NCBI GenBank assembly: GCA_030247885.1
Contig: JAPDRO010000001.1
Coordinates: 1,674,001 to 1,738,000 of the forward strand
Reading direction: 5' to 3'
Source of the DNA: Taxawa tesnikishii (nom. ined.)
Lineage: Eukaryota; Ascomycota; Dothideomycetes; Dothideales
Length of the DNA stretch: 64,000 nt
Shown: piece by piece, positions 24,641 through 37,899 of the stretch
How positions within the stretch are numbered: the stretch's first letter is position 1
Layout of the letters: every line of letters begins with the position of its first letter
Translations under genes and position numbers: made by a program
Notes under the pieces: model-generated
Told to the model about the DNA's origin: nothing
What the model saw: the letters and a program-made list of their open reading frames with translations, nothing else
The model's database searches: none

Positions 24641-26275
24641 ATATTAGTACGGTATAGTTAGATCTATTAATCGTACGGCCTCGTTATGCCGATATATTAT
24701 GTAAGGTATAGTAGCTTAATACGAAGGGTTACTATTATATATACTACTATATTCGGCCTAGATCTTAATATTCTAGGTTATTATCGTACGTATATGTCCT
24801 TATACTTATTACCTCGAGTTAATAGGACTACGCTTACGTCGTATACGGGTTAACCGAGGTCGCTTGTATATATACCCTTAGAAAAGCGACGTCGGCTCAT
24901 CGCGCTTCTCCTTATTATCGAAAAGAATACTCTATAAATACAATGACCTCGTTTAATGTTAACTTCGACAATAGCAATATTTAGGCGTATAGTTTATATA
25001 ATTACTCTCCTCTACTTGTATATAATATCTCTATTGCTAGATGCGCTAAACCGTAGTAGATCCGAACGGCTAGCTATTTATATTAACTATAGCTTATATA
25101 CTTACTTTCGTTGTCGTCGTATGCGAGCTTATAATACTAATAATCCTCGCTAGGCTAGGCCTACCTCTAGGATCGATAGCCGAGGTATAGGGACTTCTTA
25201 TTAGCCGGGGACGTTCTCTCCGTTAAGGCGACTATAATGGCGCGTTAATAGTCTAGTTTAGACGGCCGCATAGCGAGATATTGTCTTTAGTTTAAGGAAG
25301 TATCTCTATATAGGTATATGCGCCTAATATACCGATTAGAACGTTTGTTACTATTTCCCTATCTCTTTATTATAAAGCCTACATGTTAGCTAATAGCGTG
25401 ATTATAGTAGTATATTATTTATATTAGTCTCTTTATACTCGCTACGTTATATATCGGGTTATATAGTTTAGCGCGTTCTTAGTATAGTAGACGGCGTATA
25501 TTTAGTAGATTGAGTCGACGAGTTAGTACTACTACGTGTAAATCGCCTTTCGAATCGCCTTTGTCCCTTATATTTATGTACTACTACGTGTAGACTCGCC
25601 TCACATAATACGAGTATATAGGGTAAATAGGAAAGTAATTCGCGAGTAATAAGTTAAATAGCGATTCGTTTTTACTACTAGCCTTTTAACCTACTAGTAA
25701 ACCGAGTTTACTCTATGTTTATATATAGGTACCCTATTAGTCCGATTGTACTTATCGTTTATCTCATTTACAAATACATATATATATACACACTAATAAT
25801 CTTTCTTACGTTTACTACCTCTTTTATCTACTACTATATAGAGCTTTCCTCCTTTACTACGTTCTTCTCTCAATTACAAATTACTACGTCTAGCTATATC
25901 GGTTACGTGTAGTACTAGTAATATAGTAACTCGTTACTCTACGCATTAACTATACGTTTCTCGGCGATCTACTAACTATCTTACCTTATACTCCGTCTAA
26001 ACCTCCTCCGACTATTACTTGCGCGTTACCTTACGCGCCGTAAGGCTTCTACTAAAGCTCTTTATCTACGCTACCATCGGGAAACACTACCGTTCTAAGA
26101 TCCTTTACTTAGTTAGTTTAACTATATACTTAGTACTCGCGTACGTTGTTCGCTCTTTAGGCTATTAATCTAGGACTAATAACTAACATCTCTAGATTAC
26201 TTACTCTACTAACCCTCTTATCTATCGGCCCTACCGCTTCGACTACTCCTTCCTCTATTCTATGTTCTAGTTATC

Positions 26276-29200
26276 ATGGCGGCCCATTCCGGAGTATTTA
26301 ACGTATCCGACGACATAACCTAGACGGAAGATAGTATCATAATATAGTTACGTACTAAAATAGGCGAAAGGTCCGACTCGTTCTTTAGGACGTTCTTTAA
26401 CTAGAACGTAGATAACTTCCGCGCCGCGGCAACTACTACTATAGACAAATGTAGGAGTACTAGTATAGACATAGAAGCCCCTCGCCTTAGTAATAAGAAA
26501 CTCTAGATTAAGTAATACTTTAAAGCCGAGAGCTTAATAATAAATGACCCCGCCGACATATTTAAATATTACGGCGGAACGTAACTATAATAGTTTACTA
26601 AGAGAGTACTTCGTAGTTTAAACTATACCGCGGAAGTTCTAGTAGACGTGAAAGGGAGCGTACTCTAGGCGTAGATTGCAAAGGTATAGGGAGCCCGGAA
26701 GAAAGGAAATAAAGGTTTAATACCTACTTACTCTACGCTACGGTCCCAGACTCGGTCGAGGAGCCCTATAGTAACATCGTCGTCTAGCTACCGTAACCGT
26801 AGCCCTCTTAGGTTACGTTTGTCGAGTTTAAGCCTTGGAGCTAATAACTTCGTAAACCTTAACTTCGGTCCGTTACGCCCTAGTAATAAAGACGCGATAG
26901 ATATTAACGACTTACTATTCGTAGTATACACGCTATATGAAATACCTCTCATTATTATAGTTATCGAGTAAACCGGGCCGCATCTCCGTATTAACCGGAA
27001 TACCTATTATAGTTAGACTAGTACGTTCCTTATACTAGATAGAGCTACTTAGTAGGATACGTTTACTAAGTTTCTAGGTACGTTAGGCTATGAGGATTAG
27101 CTAGTGTTTTAGTTTAATCTATAGGCTAGATATATATACTCTCGAGTCGATAATAGGTTTAAGCTTAGTACTATAGTAATATAACTCTAGAAATTCTAGC
27201 GTAGAAGGAGTAGTACTATCTAGCTCTTTCTTGCTCCTAACGAGGATACTATCTAGCTTATACCCTACGAAGAGAAAGGTAAAGTCATTACGTTATCCTA
27301 AGTAGTATACTACTAACATATTAATAGTTAAGACGCGCTTAGCTAACAACGTTTATAATATAGTTATTTAGACTCTAGAAGAGTAACTCATAGAGGACGA
27401 TTTAGTCTAATAGTAACTAGCGAATAAGGACGCTTAGTAGCTCGCGGATAAGGAAGCTTAGTAACTCGCGGATAAGGAAGCCCGGCGACTCGCGGATAAG
27501 GAAGCTTAGCGACTCGCGGATAAGGAAGCTTAGCAATTCGCCGATAAGGAAGCTTAGCGCGGCGATAAAGAACGCGATGTTAAAGAGACTAAATAGCCGT
27601 GGATAATTCCTACTATATTAGACGACGACATTAAGGTTACTAAAAGCCCTACTATACCCTCTATTAATCTCAGTAGATATAACTACTTAAAGAATAAGGT
27701 ACTATTGTCCGCGAAGCTACGCCCTAAGATACGAGAGGGTTTAACTAAAGAAGCCTTAGCGAAGGTAATAGATCTAAAACAAATCGACGTCGATACCTAG
27801 AACGCTATATATAGGTTTTTCGGCTATGACCCTACTAATATATATCTAAGATCCGGCGTATTCTTCCTAGGATAGAAGCGTAGTACTAAGCTTTTATTAT
27901 ACTAATTCTATACGGTTAGATAGCTTCTAAAGAGGCTACTATAGGGATCTAAATGCGTCTTTATTAGACACTCTATAGGCATAGGTAAGATAGCTATCGT
28001 CCTTATACTCTTAAAGCTTCTAGTAAAGGTAGCTAAAGATAGAGTAGTAGGTATTGCGTATCTATTGGATTCTAGCTTCTATCTAAATCCTAACGCGCTT
28101 ACTCAAGTCGATGGACTATTACGACGTACCTAATTAGGACCTATACTAGTAATTACTCCTACCTACTTATTATCTAACTAGGTTAACGAATAGCGCAAGT
28201 TTTCTATAGTTATCTTAGAGAAATCTACTAGAGTTAAGATAATTCTAATGTTACTAGTCGGCCTATTAACTAATAGGGCTATAGAATCCGAATTTAAGGA
28301 TTACTATAGGCTTAACGATATAGTTAGGCCTAAAGACCTACCGCCTCGAGAGTAGCTAGTAGCTACTTACGAATTAGAGGAAGATATACCTATAATAATT
28401 ATAGCTAAAATTCTACTAGAACCTAATACGTTATATAAACCTAAGCCGTAGTAATCGGAATAGTATATACTTACTACCCAGGTAATTACGGTATTAAAAC
28501 TCGCGGTTAAAGTACTAGGAGACTCAAACGTCCACGGAGAAATCTACGCCCGTTAGAGTGTCGTCGTATTCGACGAGTACTATACGAACTATAACTCTAA
28601 TTCGTCTATTTAGTTTAAGTTAGCGTACCTTCCTAGCAATCCGAATTTCATTTTTATAAGCGGAACTCTATTTCCGCCGACGCTTACTTTAGTCCCTCCT
28701 CTTCTCGCTACTTACGCTCGCTACTATAAACCAAAGTCCGAAACAAAGTTTATAACTATCGCGGCGAGTAAATGGACCCTAAGTAACGTACGTACTACGA
28801 ATTTACTATTTCGACTAAACCTTACCTAAGTAAAGTAACGCGCTTTGTCTCGAACTGGCTTTATACTAATTACTTAAAGTATAGCGATTATCGACAAGGC
28901 TTAGAATAAGAAGAATAAACTCTCCGATATGATCGCTAAATCGGTATAGGATAAAGAGGACGAAGAGGACGAAGAGGGACGTAATAGTAATAACGAGTAG
29001 GATGCCCCCGGATAGTGTCCGCGTCGAGCTAATACTAGAGTTATAACGTACGATATAAGTCGTAGTAAAGGGCGCTAAAAAGTACATAATTCGCTTCCCT
29101 ACGGAGCTTTAGTAGTAGGTCGATCTAAATTCCGAGGGCTAACTAGTACTAGACTTCCTACCGCATACTATATGGGATTAGTATTTTGACATCGACGAGA

Positions 29201-30180
29201 AGTTCCGTCGCGACGGCCTAGGGGACAAATAGTTGCAATTAGTAAAGGAAGTCTAGACGAAGACTAATAAATACTCTAAAGCTTAAATAGAGTAGCTATT
29301 CTTTTAGATTATTCGCAAATTTCGCATCTAGATAGTATTCCCTTATCTATATACTCTAATGGAGAACGACGATAAGATAAAGGCCGAGCTAAACAAAATG
29401 GACCGTGACGACGTAGTAAGGATTCTAAAGGGCGTATAGAATTCTACGTTATAGAGCTATATATATGAGATCGATTAACTCCCTCCGATAATAGTATTAA
29501 AGGACATAATCGCGCAAATACGTAGTTAACTTAACTTCTTTAAGAGGCTACAAAAGATCATTATTACGGCTTTTATACTATTTAACGTTATAGTAGTCTA
29601 TATAGTAAGTAGTTACTACTTACACGTACTAACAAACTACTAATACTATTATAGTACTTACTTTAACTAGTAGGGCGGCTAAACTACATAGTAATTAACG
29701 ATAAGAAGGACATTGTACTTGTCGCTTTATAGAATAGTTAAACCGAGCGTAACGAGTAGATTACTAACTTTAAGACTACGACCCCTAGCTATAAAGAATA
29801 GCCTAGTATTATAGTCGCCTTAGCGACATAGATCGCGGCGGGCCTATCCCTCGACCTAGTAGACGTAGTAATTATCGTCGATCCCGAGTTTAATATAGTA
29901 AAGGTTAAGTAGGTTATAGCTAGAGTAAGACGTATAAGGCTCACGTAAAAGGCTCCCTATACTAAAGGGTTTCGTCTAATATATAGTACTCTATAGTATA
30001 ACCTTTAGGATTAAATATATAAGCGCTAGAATTTAGCTACTTATATCCGCGATTAGGTATACTATGTGGCCGGATAGACTAGCTATAGTAGCAATTAAAT
30101 AGGTACCTAGAGCGTAGATAGTACTTAGAAGAAGACATTATAAAATAGTACGGAGGATCCCTTATATCTAGTAATACAAT
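26276..30180 (+). pseudogene. SNF2-family helicase/ATPase pseudogene carried by the transposon
   Basis: Reads from ATG at 26276, with many TAG/TAA codons at positions expected to be Trp or Gln. Helicase landmarks in order: degraded Walker A (G-I-G-K, about 27978-27989), a PILVITP..LLSN segment typical of SNF2 motif Ia (about 28140-28180), DExH-like VVFDEY (about 28563-28580), SGT (28659-28667), then a C-terminal lobe ending in RVRRI..T (about 29915-29945), which resembles the arginine-rich motif VI. An in-frame 24-bp repeat lies upstream at 27412-27560. SNF2 proteins remodel chromatin using ATP; presence within a Plavaka-type element suggests a helper role or a captured host gene. It is dead as written. 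Confidence 0.6.
27412..27560 (+). repeat. In-frame 24-bp minisatellite in the helicase pseudogene
   Basis: About six copies of a 24-bp unit around 'ctcgcggataaggaagct', encoding an 8-residue charged repeat (L-A-D-K-E-A plus a RIP-altered Gln or Arg position). Its periodicity suits a coiled coil. Units near 27480-27530 are nearly identical. Confidence 0.75.
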
Positions 30181-30599
30181 TCGCTAGGTCTTATACTTAG
30201 TTTTACTTCTTTCTCTACGATTATAAAGGTAGATAGATATAATATTATTAGCTTTCTTATGCCCTTTACTCCGTCCGCGACATGTTATAGTTCTTACTAC
30301 AAACTATAAGTCGTTTATAATTCGAGAGTTATTAAACGAGTCGCAAGGCGACTTATATACTTATAGTATTCCTTTAGGGGTATAGGGATAGGACGTAGGA
30401 AGAGATAATCTAGGGTAAATCTAGACGCGCCAAATTGTAATATAAATCGTAATACGAATCGGCAAAAGACGAATCGGCGGAAGGCGAATCGGAAGATCTA
30501 ATCTAATCTAATCGAGCGCCCGGGCGTCTAGGGTTAACCCTCTTCGGCTTATATATATGCGACTTTAATACGATAGTAAATATATACTACTACCATGGT

Positions 30600-33500
30600 C
30601 TAACTATATACCTATAGTATATATGGACGCGTATATAAATAATCGTACGGCCTATAGATACACATCGCTACGTATAGGGTACGCTATTCGTATAATCCTT
30701 AATACGTAACTATTAGTATAGAGGATACTACTCGTCTACTAACAACTAATATATTAACTAACATTACGGATAGAGAAACGGCTATACTATAAATTAAAGA
30801 TATACCGTAGCTATAGTTTAATTATATTAACGAAGGCTATAGTATATAAAACGTAACTAGTATAACTATAAATAATAGTAAGTTCGAAGAACTACTAGAC
30901 GTTTTTAAGACGTTGCCTATAACCTACTAACTACAGAAGAGGAGGATAACCTATATAGAGACATACTATAGAGTTCTATACTAGAGGACAAACGAGATAG
31001 TATTAGAACCGGCGACTCTATAGCTTATAGTAGTAAGGGTAAACTATTGTCGTTTACCTCGCGTATAAAAGGTAAAACGAGGACGTTTAAAGAAGTTATA
31101 AGGAAAGCGGTAGGTAGAGGAGTAAATAAGTAAGTAGTATTATATATCGATACTATTTCTCTAGGTTCTAACATAAATATATATATACGCCTCCCGTATT
31201 TACGAACCTAGAATAACTTACTAGCTTTACTAGTAATACGAATATTACGTTCGCGAACTAGCTACACTAGGAAAATATATTTAAAAACGTAATTACTCGC
31301 CTAATACGTAAACTAAGGCTACATGCGATTACGTAATACTTTAGCTAGCGTTCGGCGGCCGAACTCGAAGAGAAGATAGCTATAATAGAAAGAGGAAGAA
31401 ACGTCGTATAATAGAATATCTAGCCTTTTACGCTACCTTCGACGAACATATTATAGGGGACTAAAAGATACTACTTTTAATATAGACGAGTCGAAGACGC
31501 GATTCGGTTCTTCCTAAAGTATCCTAGTTTTAGTAACGACTTCTAATTCTCTCCTTACTAGATATAGATAAGCGATAGAAATGCGCGCAAGGTATATAAT
31601 AAGATAACTTCGGCTAATTAGTAGTAGGACACTTAAGAGTAGCTTGGCCGTAATAATACTATAATTATACTATTAATTATATCTACCGATAAGATACAAG
31701 TGACGAACTATTAGGGAGACTAATTAGCTTATCTAGTGTACCTTACTATAAGTAACCTTATAGCGAATATACGGAACTCTAACTAAAGGCCTAGATCTAT
31801 GCTTCTTACTTTAATCCCGATAGTAAAAGAGAAGGACGCTACTACTCGAGCTCGTGTATTCTATGATTATCTTAAGGTCCTATTCGACCCTATTAAGGAG
31901 ATCCTATATAATAGTAGTAGAGAGCTACTATATAGTAACAGATAGACGCGTTAGTACTTCCCTATTCTTACTATAATAACTCTAGACTACGAAGAGTAAG
32001 CCCGAGTAATAGGAGTTAAGAGTAGTCGACAATGTACTATATGTAGTATACGTCTAGGTAATCGAGAGGACCTCGAAGCGTAGGCTCCCTAGAGGACATA
32101 TAAGGAGACTTAATAGCAAATCAGTTACTAATAGATAAACCCTACCGACTGCGACTAAGAGGACTAGGTACACGATATCGACTCGTTCGCTTTCGGCTAT
32201 CTATAGGTAAATATACACGCAACAATGATAGTTAATATCCTATACTAGCTACTTAAGGGCGTACTTAATTACGTACGGTAATAGTTAATTACCCTACTAG
32301 AGGACTTGCTTCCTAAAAGGCACGGCAAAATATATAAAGTAGTAATCGAAGAAGCTAGATAGCGCGGAATACGATTTCGAGGTAAGATACTACTAAAGGA
32401 CTTTGTCGTAGATCTTATTAATAGGCGTTTTACGGCAGTCTCGCCGTACCGCGACTTACGTATATTCGAGTAGTTATTAAGTAGAAGACAAATAATAGGA
32501 AAGAGCTTAAGAGTATCCTACGATAGCTACTACTAGTATTTACCCTATTCTTAGAGGAGGCTAGAGCTATAGAGGCAATCCTATTTATACGCGTAGTCGT
32601 CGACTTTATCTTACTCTCGCTCTATTATAGTTATGACGACGACACCCTCCGCTACATGACGTTAGCGCTGTTTCGTATGAACCAATATAAGGAGATATTC
32701 CGAAGGTATCGGCCTAATATAACAGAAGACACGGAAGGCCATTTCAACTTCCCTAAATGGCATGTAATGACACACTATACGGACATAATCAGACGACTCG
32801 GATCAGCGCTAGGACTCGATATAGGCCACAGTAAGCATAACCACGTAACGTTCGTCAAGTAGGGGTACAAGCGTACTAACAGGAAGGAGGGCTAAGAGGA
32901 TCAGCTTACCATATGGAACGATCGTAGTCTAAGCATGGCTGCCGAATTCGACATCGGACCGTACCTACGTAACCTTACTGCAGCGGAGAAGATAGAAGAA
33001 GCAGATGAACCGGTAAGGCCAACCGAGGCAGTCAATGTAGAGCGTTATTTTGGGTGGCCGCCGACGGCGCGACCAAAACCACACGCAGCGCGGGAGAAAT
33101 GGCGGCAAGTCAACGAAGTGCAAATGCTCCTTGGGCCCACAGCCGGTGTCGTCTTTCGACAAGCGTTGGCCGTGTTCGTGCGCGAATCGAGATCACCGGA
33201 AGCTGGTGCCACCCAAGCCAGCATATACGATCCTGATCGGTTAGAGGAAGACGACTCGTGGATATTGCTATATTAAGTACAGTTTCACCCCTCATTGCGG
33301 TGTAGAAAAGCTACTAGTAAAGATCCTAATGATCCCGATAGCACTAAACATGATATAGTCAGGTGCGCGCCGAACTGGCAAAACATCAATAGCAACGCAA
33401 GACATGATTGGATATGGGTACAGGAGTACGCAACGGTCACCTCCGAGTCGTGCGACGATTCGGCAAACACTATATCCCAAGTAGCGTTCGACGGACGTCT

Positions 33501-33849
33501 GCCAGCGCGCTTGCAGCTCATCGTTACTATAGAAGACAGGCAGCGCGACAAAAATGGCAACATGACCACGCGGAGATACACAGGTGCGTTGGTCGATCTA
33601 TATGCACCTAAGAACCCACACGGCCGCGCAGATGCCGTACATAGGATGACTGTCATCAAGCCGATGCCACTACCACCTCGGAGAGGCTTACGACGCTTGG
33701 GTGGACGAAGAATATATCCCTTAACTAGTATTTACCATAGTATCCACGTAGTATCTACGTCAGCACTATGGAACGACAAGAGCGGTGAAATGTATATTAA
33801 CAATACTGCCGATTGGGAGACGTACAATTTCCTATGGAACGCGGACTAG
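30600..33849 (+). pseudogene. Plavaka-type (KDZ superfamily) transposase pseudogene
   Basis: Recognised from family-typical segments in order: an RFFLKYP stretch (about 31508-31530), STDKTQVTN followed by GD..AYPVYLTISN (about 31680-31755), a VNIHATM...LLKGVLNYVR stretch (about 32207-32280), then after a -1 frame change (about 32.5 kb) DDDTLRYM and FNFPKWHVMTHYTDIIRR...GHSKH (about 32640-32850). The C-terminal part (32866-33849) is nearly open: stop codons at 32860, about 32893, 33274 and 33847. The first part is RIP-damaged, but from about 32,650 the codons look normal. The start is not resolved. Plavaka elements are known mostly from fungi; the family assignment rests on remembered motif patterns, not on a search. 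Confidence 0.7.
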
Positions 33850-33959
33850 GAGGAGGAGGCAGCTCGAATAGCCGTCGACTCGAGGAACGCCCGCATAAGA
33901 GCGGCGAAGGTTGTGACACACTAAAGAGCTAAACACTACTCATAAGTAAGATGACCTTA

Positions 33960-34145
33960 GTATCTGCCGAATCGTTAACTCGCTCGCCAAACGAATCGCA
34001 AGGGTAGCGACTCGCGCGGTCTTATATACGGCTCGTATATCAGACGACTCGCGTACAGTAGGGAGATAGTAGGCTATAGTTAGGTTAGCAGCCGATTCGG
34101 TCAACGATTCGGTCAACGATTCGTAGACTAGGCGATGAATAGGTC
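33960..34145. repeat. Right subterminal GACTCG/GATTCG-rich region
   Basis: Contains at least eight GACTCG/GATTCG-type words, including three spaced by GTCAAC as a 12-13-bp tandem near 34095-34125. Mirrors the left subterminal cluster. Confidence 0.55.
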
Positions 34146-34308
34146 TATAGGAAGAGAGTTATCGATTCGCTTTGTACAAAGTTATTATAACAATGTTTCT
34201 CGTAGTATAGTATAGTCTCGCATAACGTGGTATATATTTGTATAACGTAGTAAGCGTGGTAAGCGTGGTATACCTGGTATATACGGTACGATTATTCGTA
34301 CTACGCTT

Positions 34309-34339
34309 ACCACTAATACCGCGATCCGGGATTTCGTGA
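34309..34339 (-). repeat. Right TIR of the Plavaka-type element
   Basis: Reverse complement begins TCACGAAATCCCGGATCGCG and matches the left end at 20046. Differences are C/T and G/A, with the left copy carrying the RIP-like base. Confidence 0.8.
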
Positions 34340-35694
34340 CGAAAATAAGTTAATATAAGAGTTAGTTATACGTTTTAATATTTAAATATTAAGGCCTATA
34401 GTATCTCGTACGCTCGTAAGACTAGACCTTACTAATAAGGTATAGTAATATATAGCTACTTAGCGTAATTCGATTTAGCGCGCTATTTTTAATAAGTAAT
34501 TATAAAGCGTAAAGAAAGACTAGTTAATATATATAGACGAAAGTAACGATAGCGAAAAATACTATATAAGCGTAATAGTTAATTACTAAGAAGTTAGCTA
34601 TATATTAATACTAAAACCTTAAAGTATATTACTTAGTATTTAATCTTATTAACGCTTATTATTAATAGCTACTTAGAAGGTATTACTCTAGTTATTAAAG
34701 GCTTTATTATAGCTAAGATATTCCTTTACTAATTAGAGTAGTATATATTACTATAGTTACGAGGATTTAAAAAGTAAATAGTAATAAATAACTATAAAAC
34801 TTATTAGCTAGTAAAGGTAAAAGTACTTTATAGTTAGTTTAGTATTAAAGTAAAGTTTCTATTACTTTACTTACTAGACTATAACTCTATTAAGTTAACC
34901 TTTTATTTATTAAAGTAATAGCTATAGCGTAATCGAGCGCTATATTTAATTTATAGTAAAGAGTACTATAAAGAGTAGTTTAAAAGGTTCCTTAAGGACG
35001 CTTATAATTACTTTTAAAGGGATAAGAAGGTAGACTTTAAAGAGTTATTTAAAAAGAATTATATACGAGTTTAAGATTACTATTAAAATGCTATAAAATA
35101 TTACGTATTATTAACTCGTCCTTTAACTCGTTTTTTAATTCGTCTTATTCTTATCTTTATCTTTATCTTTATCTTTAAATACTACGTACTATTACCTCGT
35201 CTTCGTCTTCCTTTTTACTACTATTATTATCCTAGCTACTAGTATTATTTAAAGCCTTCTTACTACTACTAGCGCTACTATTACTACTTATAAAGATATA
35301 GTAGCCTAGGCTTTATATATAGACTAGTAAGTAATTAAGAATAATATAACGAATACTATATTCCTTAATAATTTCCTTTAGCTTATTATCTTAGTTTCTT
35401 CTTATTAACTTTAAAGTCTAGAAACTCTCTTTTAGTAAGTTATAATAGTCCTTTAGCTTTTACTATATAGTTAAAGTAACTTATAATATTAACTAGTTAA
35501 AGAAAAGCTATAGTTATAAAGGATTTATAATAGTAACTAGTAGAAGGCTACTTACTAGAAACTTTAAGTAATATAAAGGTATTATTAGTTAGCTAAAAGA
35601 GTCTACTAAAAAGAAGGTTAAGGACTTAATTAAGGTACTTATTAAGGTAGTTACTAGCTACTTTATTTAGTAATATTATATATAATTAATAAAC
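34340..35694. other. Outer-element interior, heavily RIP-mutated
   Basis: Very AT-rich remnant between the two nested insertions, with CpG also largely lost. A (TTTATC)n-like tract lies at about 35150-35176. Fragmentary open stretches are visible but I identify no gene. Confidence 0.5.
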
Positions 35695-35861
35695 TATTAT
35701 AAGATAATAGCTACCTAGTCTAAATAGATAGTTATATAACTTATTAAACTAAGTAAGAAATCTCTTTATCTCCTAACTACTATTATAAATAGCTTAATTA
35801 ATTAATAAGTTATAGTTAGTTTTACTATATATTTAGTTATAGTTAAGTACTTAGTTTAACT
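35695..35861 (+). repeat. 5' LTR of the Copia element
   Basis: 167 bp starting TATTATAAGATAATAG (TG-start probably lost to RIP). Matches the 3' LTR apart from about ten transitions and no indels. Confidence 0.9.
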
Positions 35862-37899
35862 AGTTATAAGCCCGAGTTTATAATAACTTACCGCTTAATT
35901 AAGTATAATATATTTTATACTTAAAAGAACTATAATAGGTAGTAAGACTAGTATAATTAATACTTATATTAAAAGGGCTACTATAAGTAGTAAGACTAAT
36001 ATAATTCCTATATATAAAAGGGCTACTAAAAGTAGTAAGACTACTTATAGAAGTATACTAGTACTTAAAAGGGCTATAAGGTAGTAAGACTAAGTACTAT
36101 AAGGTATAGTAACTAGAAGGGCTATAATAAGTAATAAGACTAGTTATACTAAGTAAAGCTCTTTACTATTATAAGCTTACTAAATATTATAGAACTTACT
36201 TTACTTCTATAGATACTAAAGTCTACTAACTTATTACTCTTTCTTTCGTACTAATTCGATTTTACTATATTATTTTAATTTATATAAACGACTATAATAA
36301 GCTTAATAAACGAATTCTTTAGTAAAAGAAAACTCGTTTTTATTCTTATAAGAGGGAATTCGAAGAAATAGTTTATACTTATAAGAAAGTAGTTAATAAG
36401 AGAAAATATCTAGTTTATTATTAAAAATAAATTAAAAGAGAAGGAGGATATATAGACGATAACTCTATCTTTAATTTTAAGGAAAGAGTCTATAATAACT
36501 ATATAGCTTTTTACTTTCTTATCTTATATTTAAGCTAATATAAAAGTTAAATACTAAATTACTATTTATATTAGTAAGAATAACTAAGACCGAATTAAGG
36601 ACCTAAATATAACTATAGCTAAATAAAAGGAGCTAAGGAATAAATACTTAGATAAGCTTTAAATAATAATAAGGTAGTACTTATAGGATTTTATTAACTA
36701 TAAGATAGGCTTAAAGATAACTATAAATAAAGTATAAACTTAACTAGCTAAGCTAAGTAAGAGGGTAGCTACTATTTAACTAAATATAGTAGTTATTAAG
36801 AAGCTAAGTAAGAGACTTTAGTAGCTACTTTAAGCTTTACTAAATAAATATACTATCGTAAGGGATACTATTAATACTTAAATAAATCTACTAATTAAAG
36901 AGTCGATCCTTAAGCTTTAAGAAAAAAAGCTTCTCTTAAGGCTAAGGCTAGCTAATTTACTCTTCTTACTAAAAGGTATTAATAATAAAAGACGTCTAAT
37001 AGAAGGAGATCCTAGTTACTAAATTAAGCTAAGTATTATCTTTATAATAGTAACTACTAGCTAAAAACTACTTCTTTCTTAAAGATATAAGGACTATAGT
37101 AAAGGATAAAAGGAAATAAAAGAGGTCTTAAGTTAAGCTAGAGAGGAGTAATAACGATATAATAGACTTAATTAATAAGCTTTATAAGGAGGTTATAAAC
37201 TTAAAGTAAGAAAGAATAAGCTTAAAGTAAGAAAAGAGGAAGTATAAAGCCTTTAAAGCTAAGGAAACTTTAACTTTAAGTAAATCCTAGACTATAAAGT
37301 TAAACCTATTAAGCTAAGATTAGGAGTCTATAAACCTTATTAAGGAAGTTACTTATTTCTTTAAAGAAGTAAGAAGTAAGGTTTCTTATTAAAGTTAAGT
37401 CTCCGATATTAGTATAAGTTTATATATAACTAACTAGCTCTAGTTATTTAAGGAACTACTTCGAGATATCTTAAGACGAAAGATTATAGTAAGAGGAGGA
37501 GTTTTATTCTTAAACTACTAGGGTATAGTAAAGATAATAAATAAGGATAAGAACTCGATTCTTTTATTAAAGATACTCTATATTCTTAATCTTAAAGTTA
37601 ACTTATTATCTAAAAGGAAAATATATAAGAATAAACTTTATAGGACCTTCGACGAAGACGATATATACTTAAAAGATAAATAAGGAAATATTATAATAAA
37701 GGTAAAGTATAAAGGCGGTATTTATATTATAAATAAGATTACTTCGCCGAATAATTAATATACGTTTCGAGCTATATTAAGTACTTATTAGGGTTCTATT
37801 CTATTAAATTTATAAGATAAGATTACCTACTAATAGGTAGAATTTATATAGCTCTAAGAGCCGAGTAATTAGCTAGTTAATATACCCGAGGATTTACTA

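Larger units (their letters stand above)
20046..34339. mobile_element. 14.3-kb Plavaka/KDZ-type DNA transposon, RIP-degraded, nested
   Basis: Bounded by short inverted repeats sharing ACGAAATCCCGGATCG at both ends (left from 20046, right to 34339). About 31 bp can be aligned, with differences that are RIP-type transitions. Inside, read outwards: an unidentified coding region on the minus strand (about 20.6-24.6 kb), a SNF2-like helicase pseudogene (+, about 26.3-30.2 kb) and a Plavaka-type transposase pseudogene (+, about 30.6-33.85 kb). GACTCG/GATTCG words are frequent in the subterminal and intergenic parts. No convincing target-site duplication is seen; only CG borders both ends. CpA and TpG are nearly absent but CpG survives, the expected residue of RIP. 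Co-mobilisation of the helicase with the transposase is inference. Confidence 0.8.

Noticed and set aside
33960-34145. CRISPR-like repeat array
   Set aside because: Short 12-13-bp repeats without unique spacers of constant size, in a eukaryotic transposon end.
20046-34339. Starship-type giant element
   Set aside because: The large size and cargo-like content suggested it, but I found no tyrosine-recombinase (DUF3435) captain motifs. The ends are inverted repeats with a Plavaka-type transposase.
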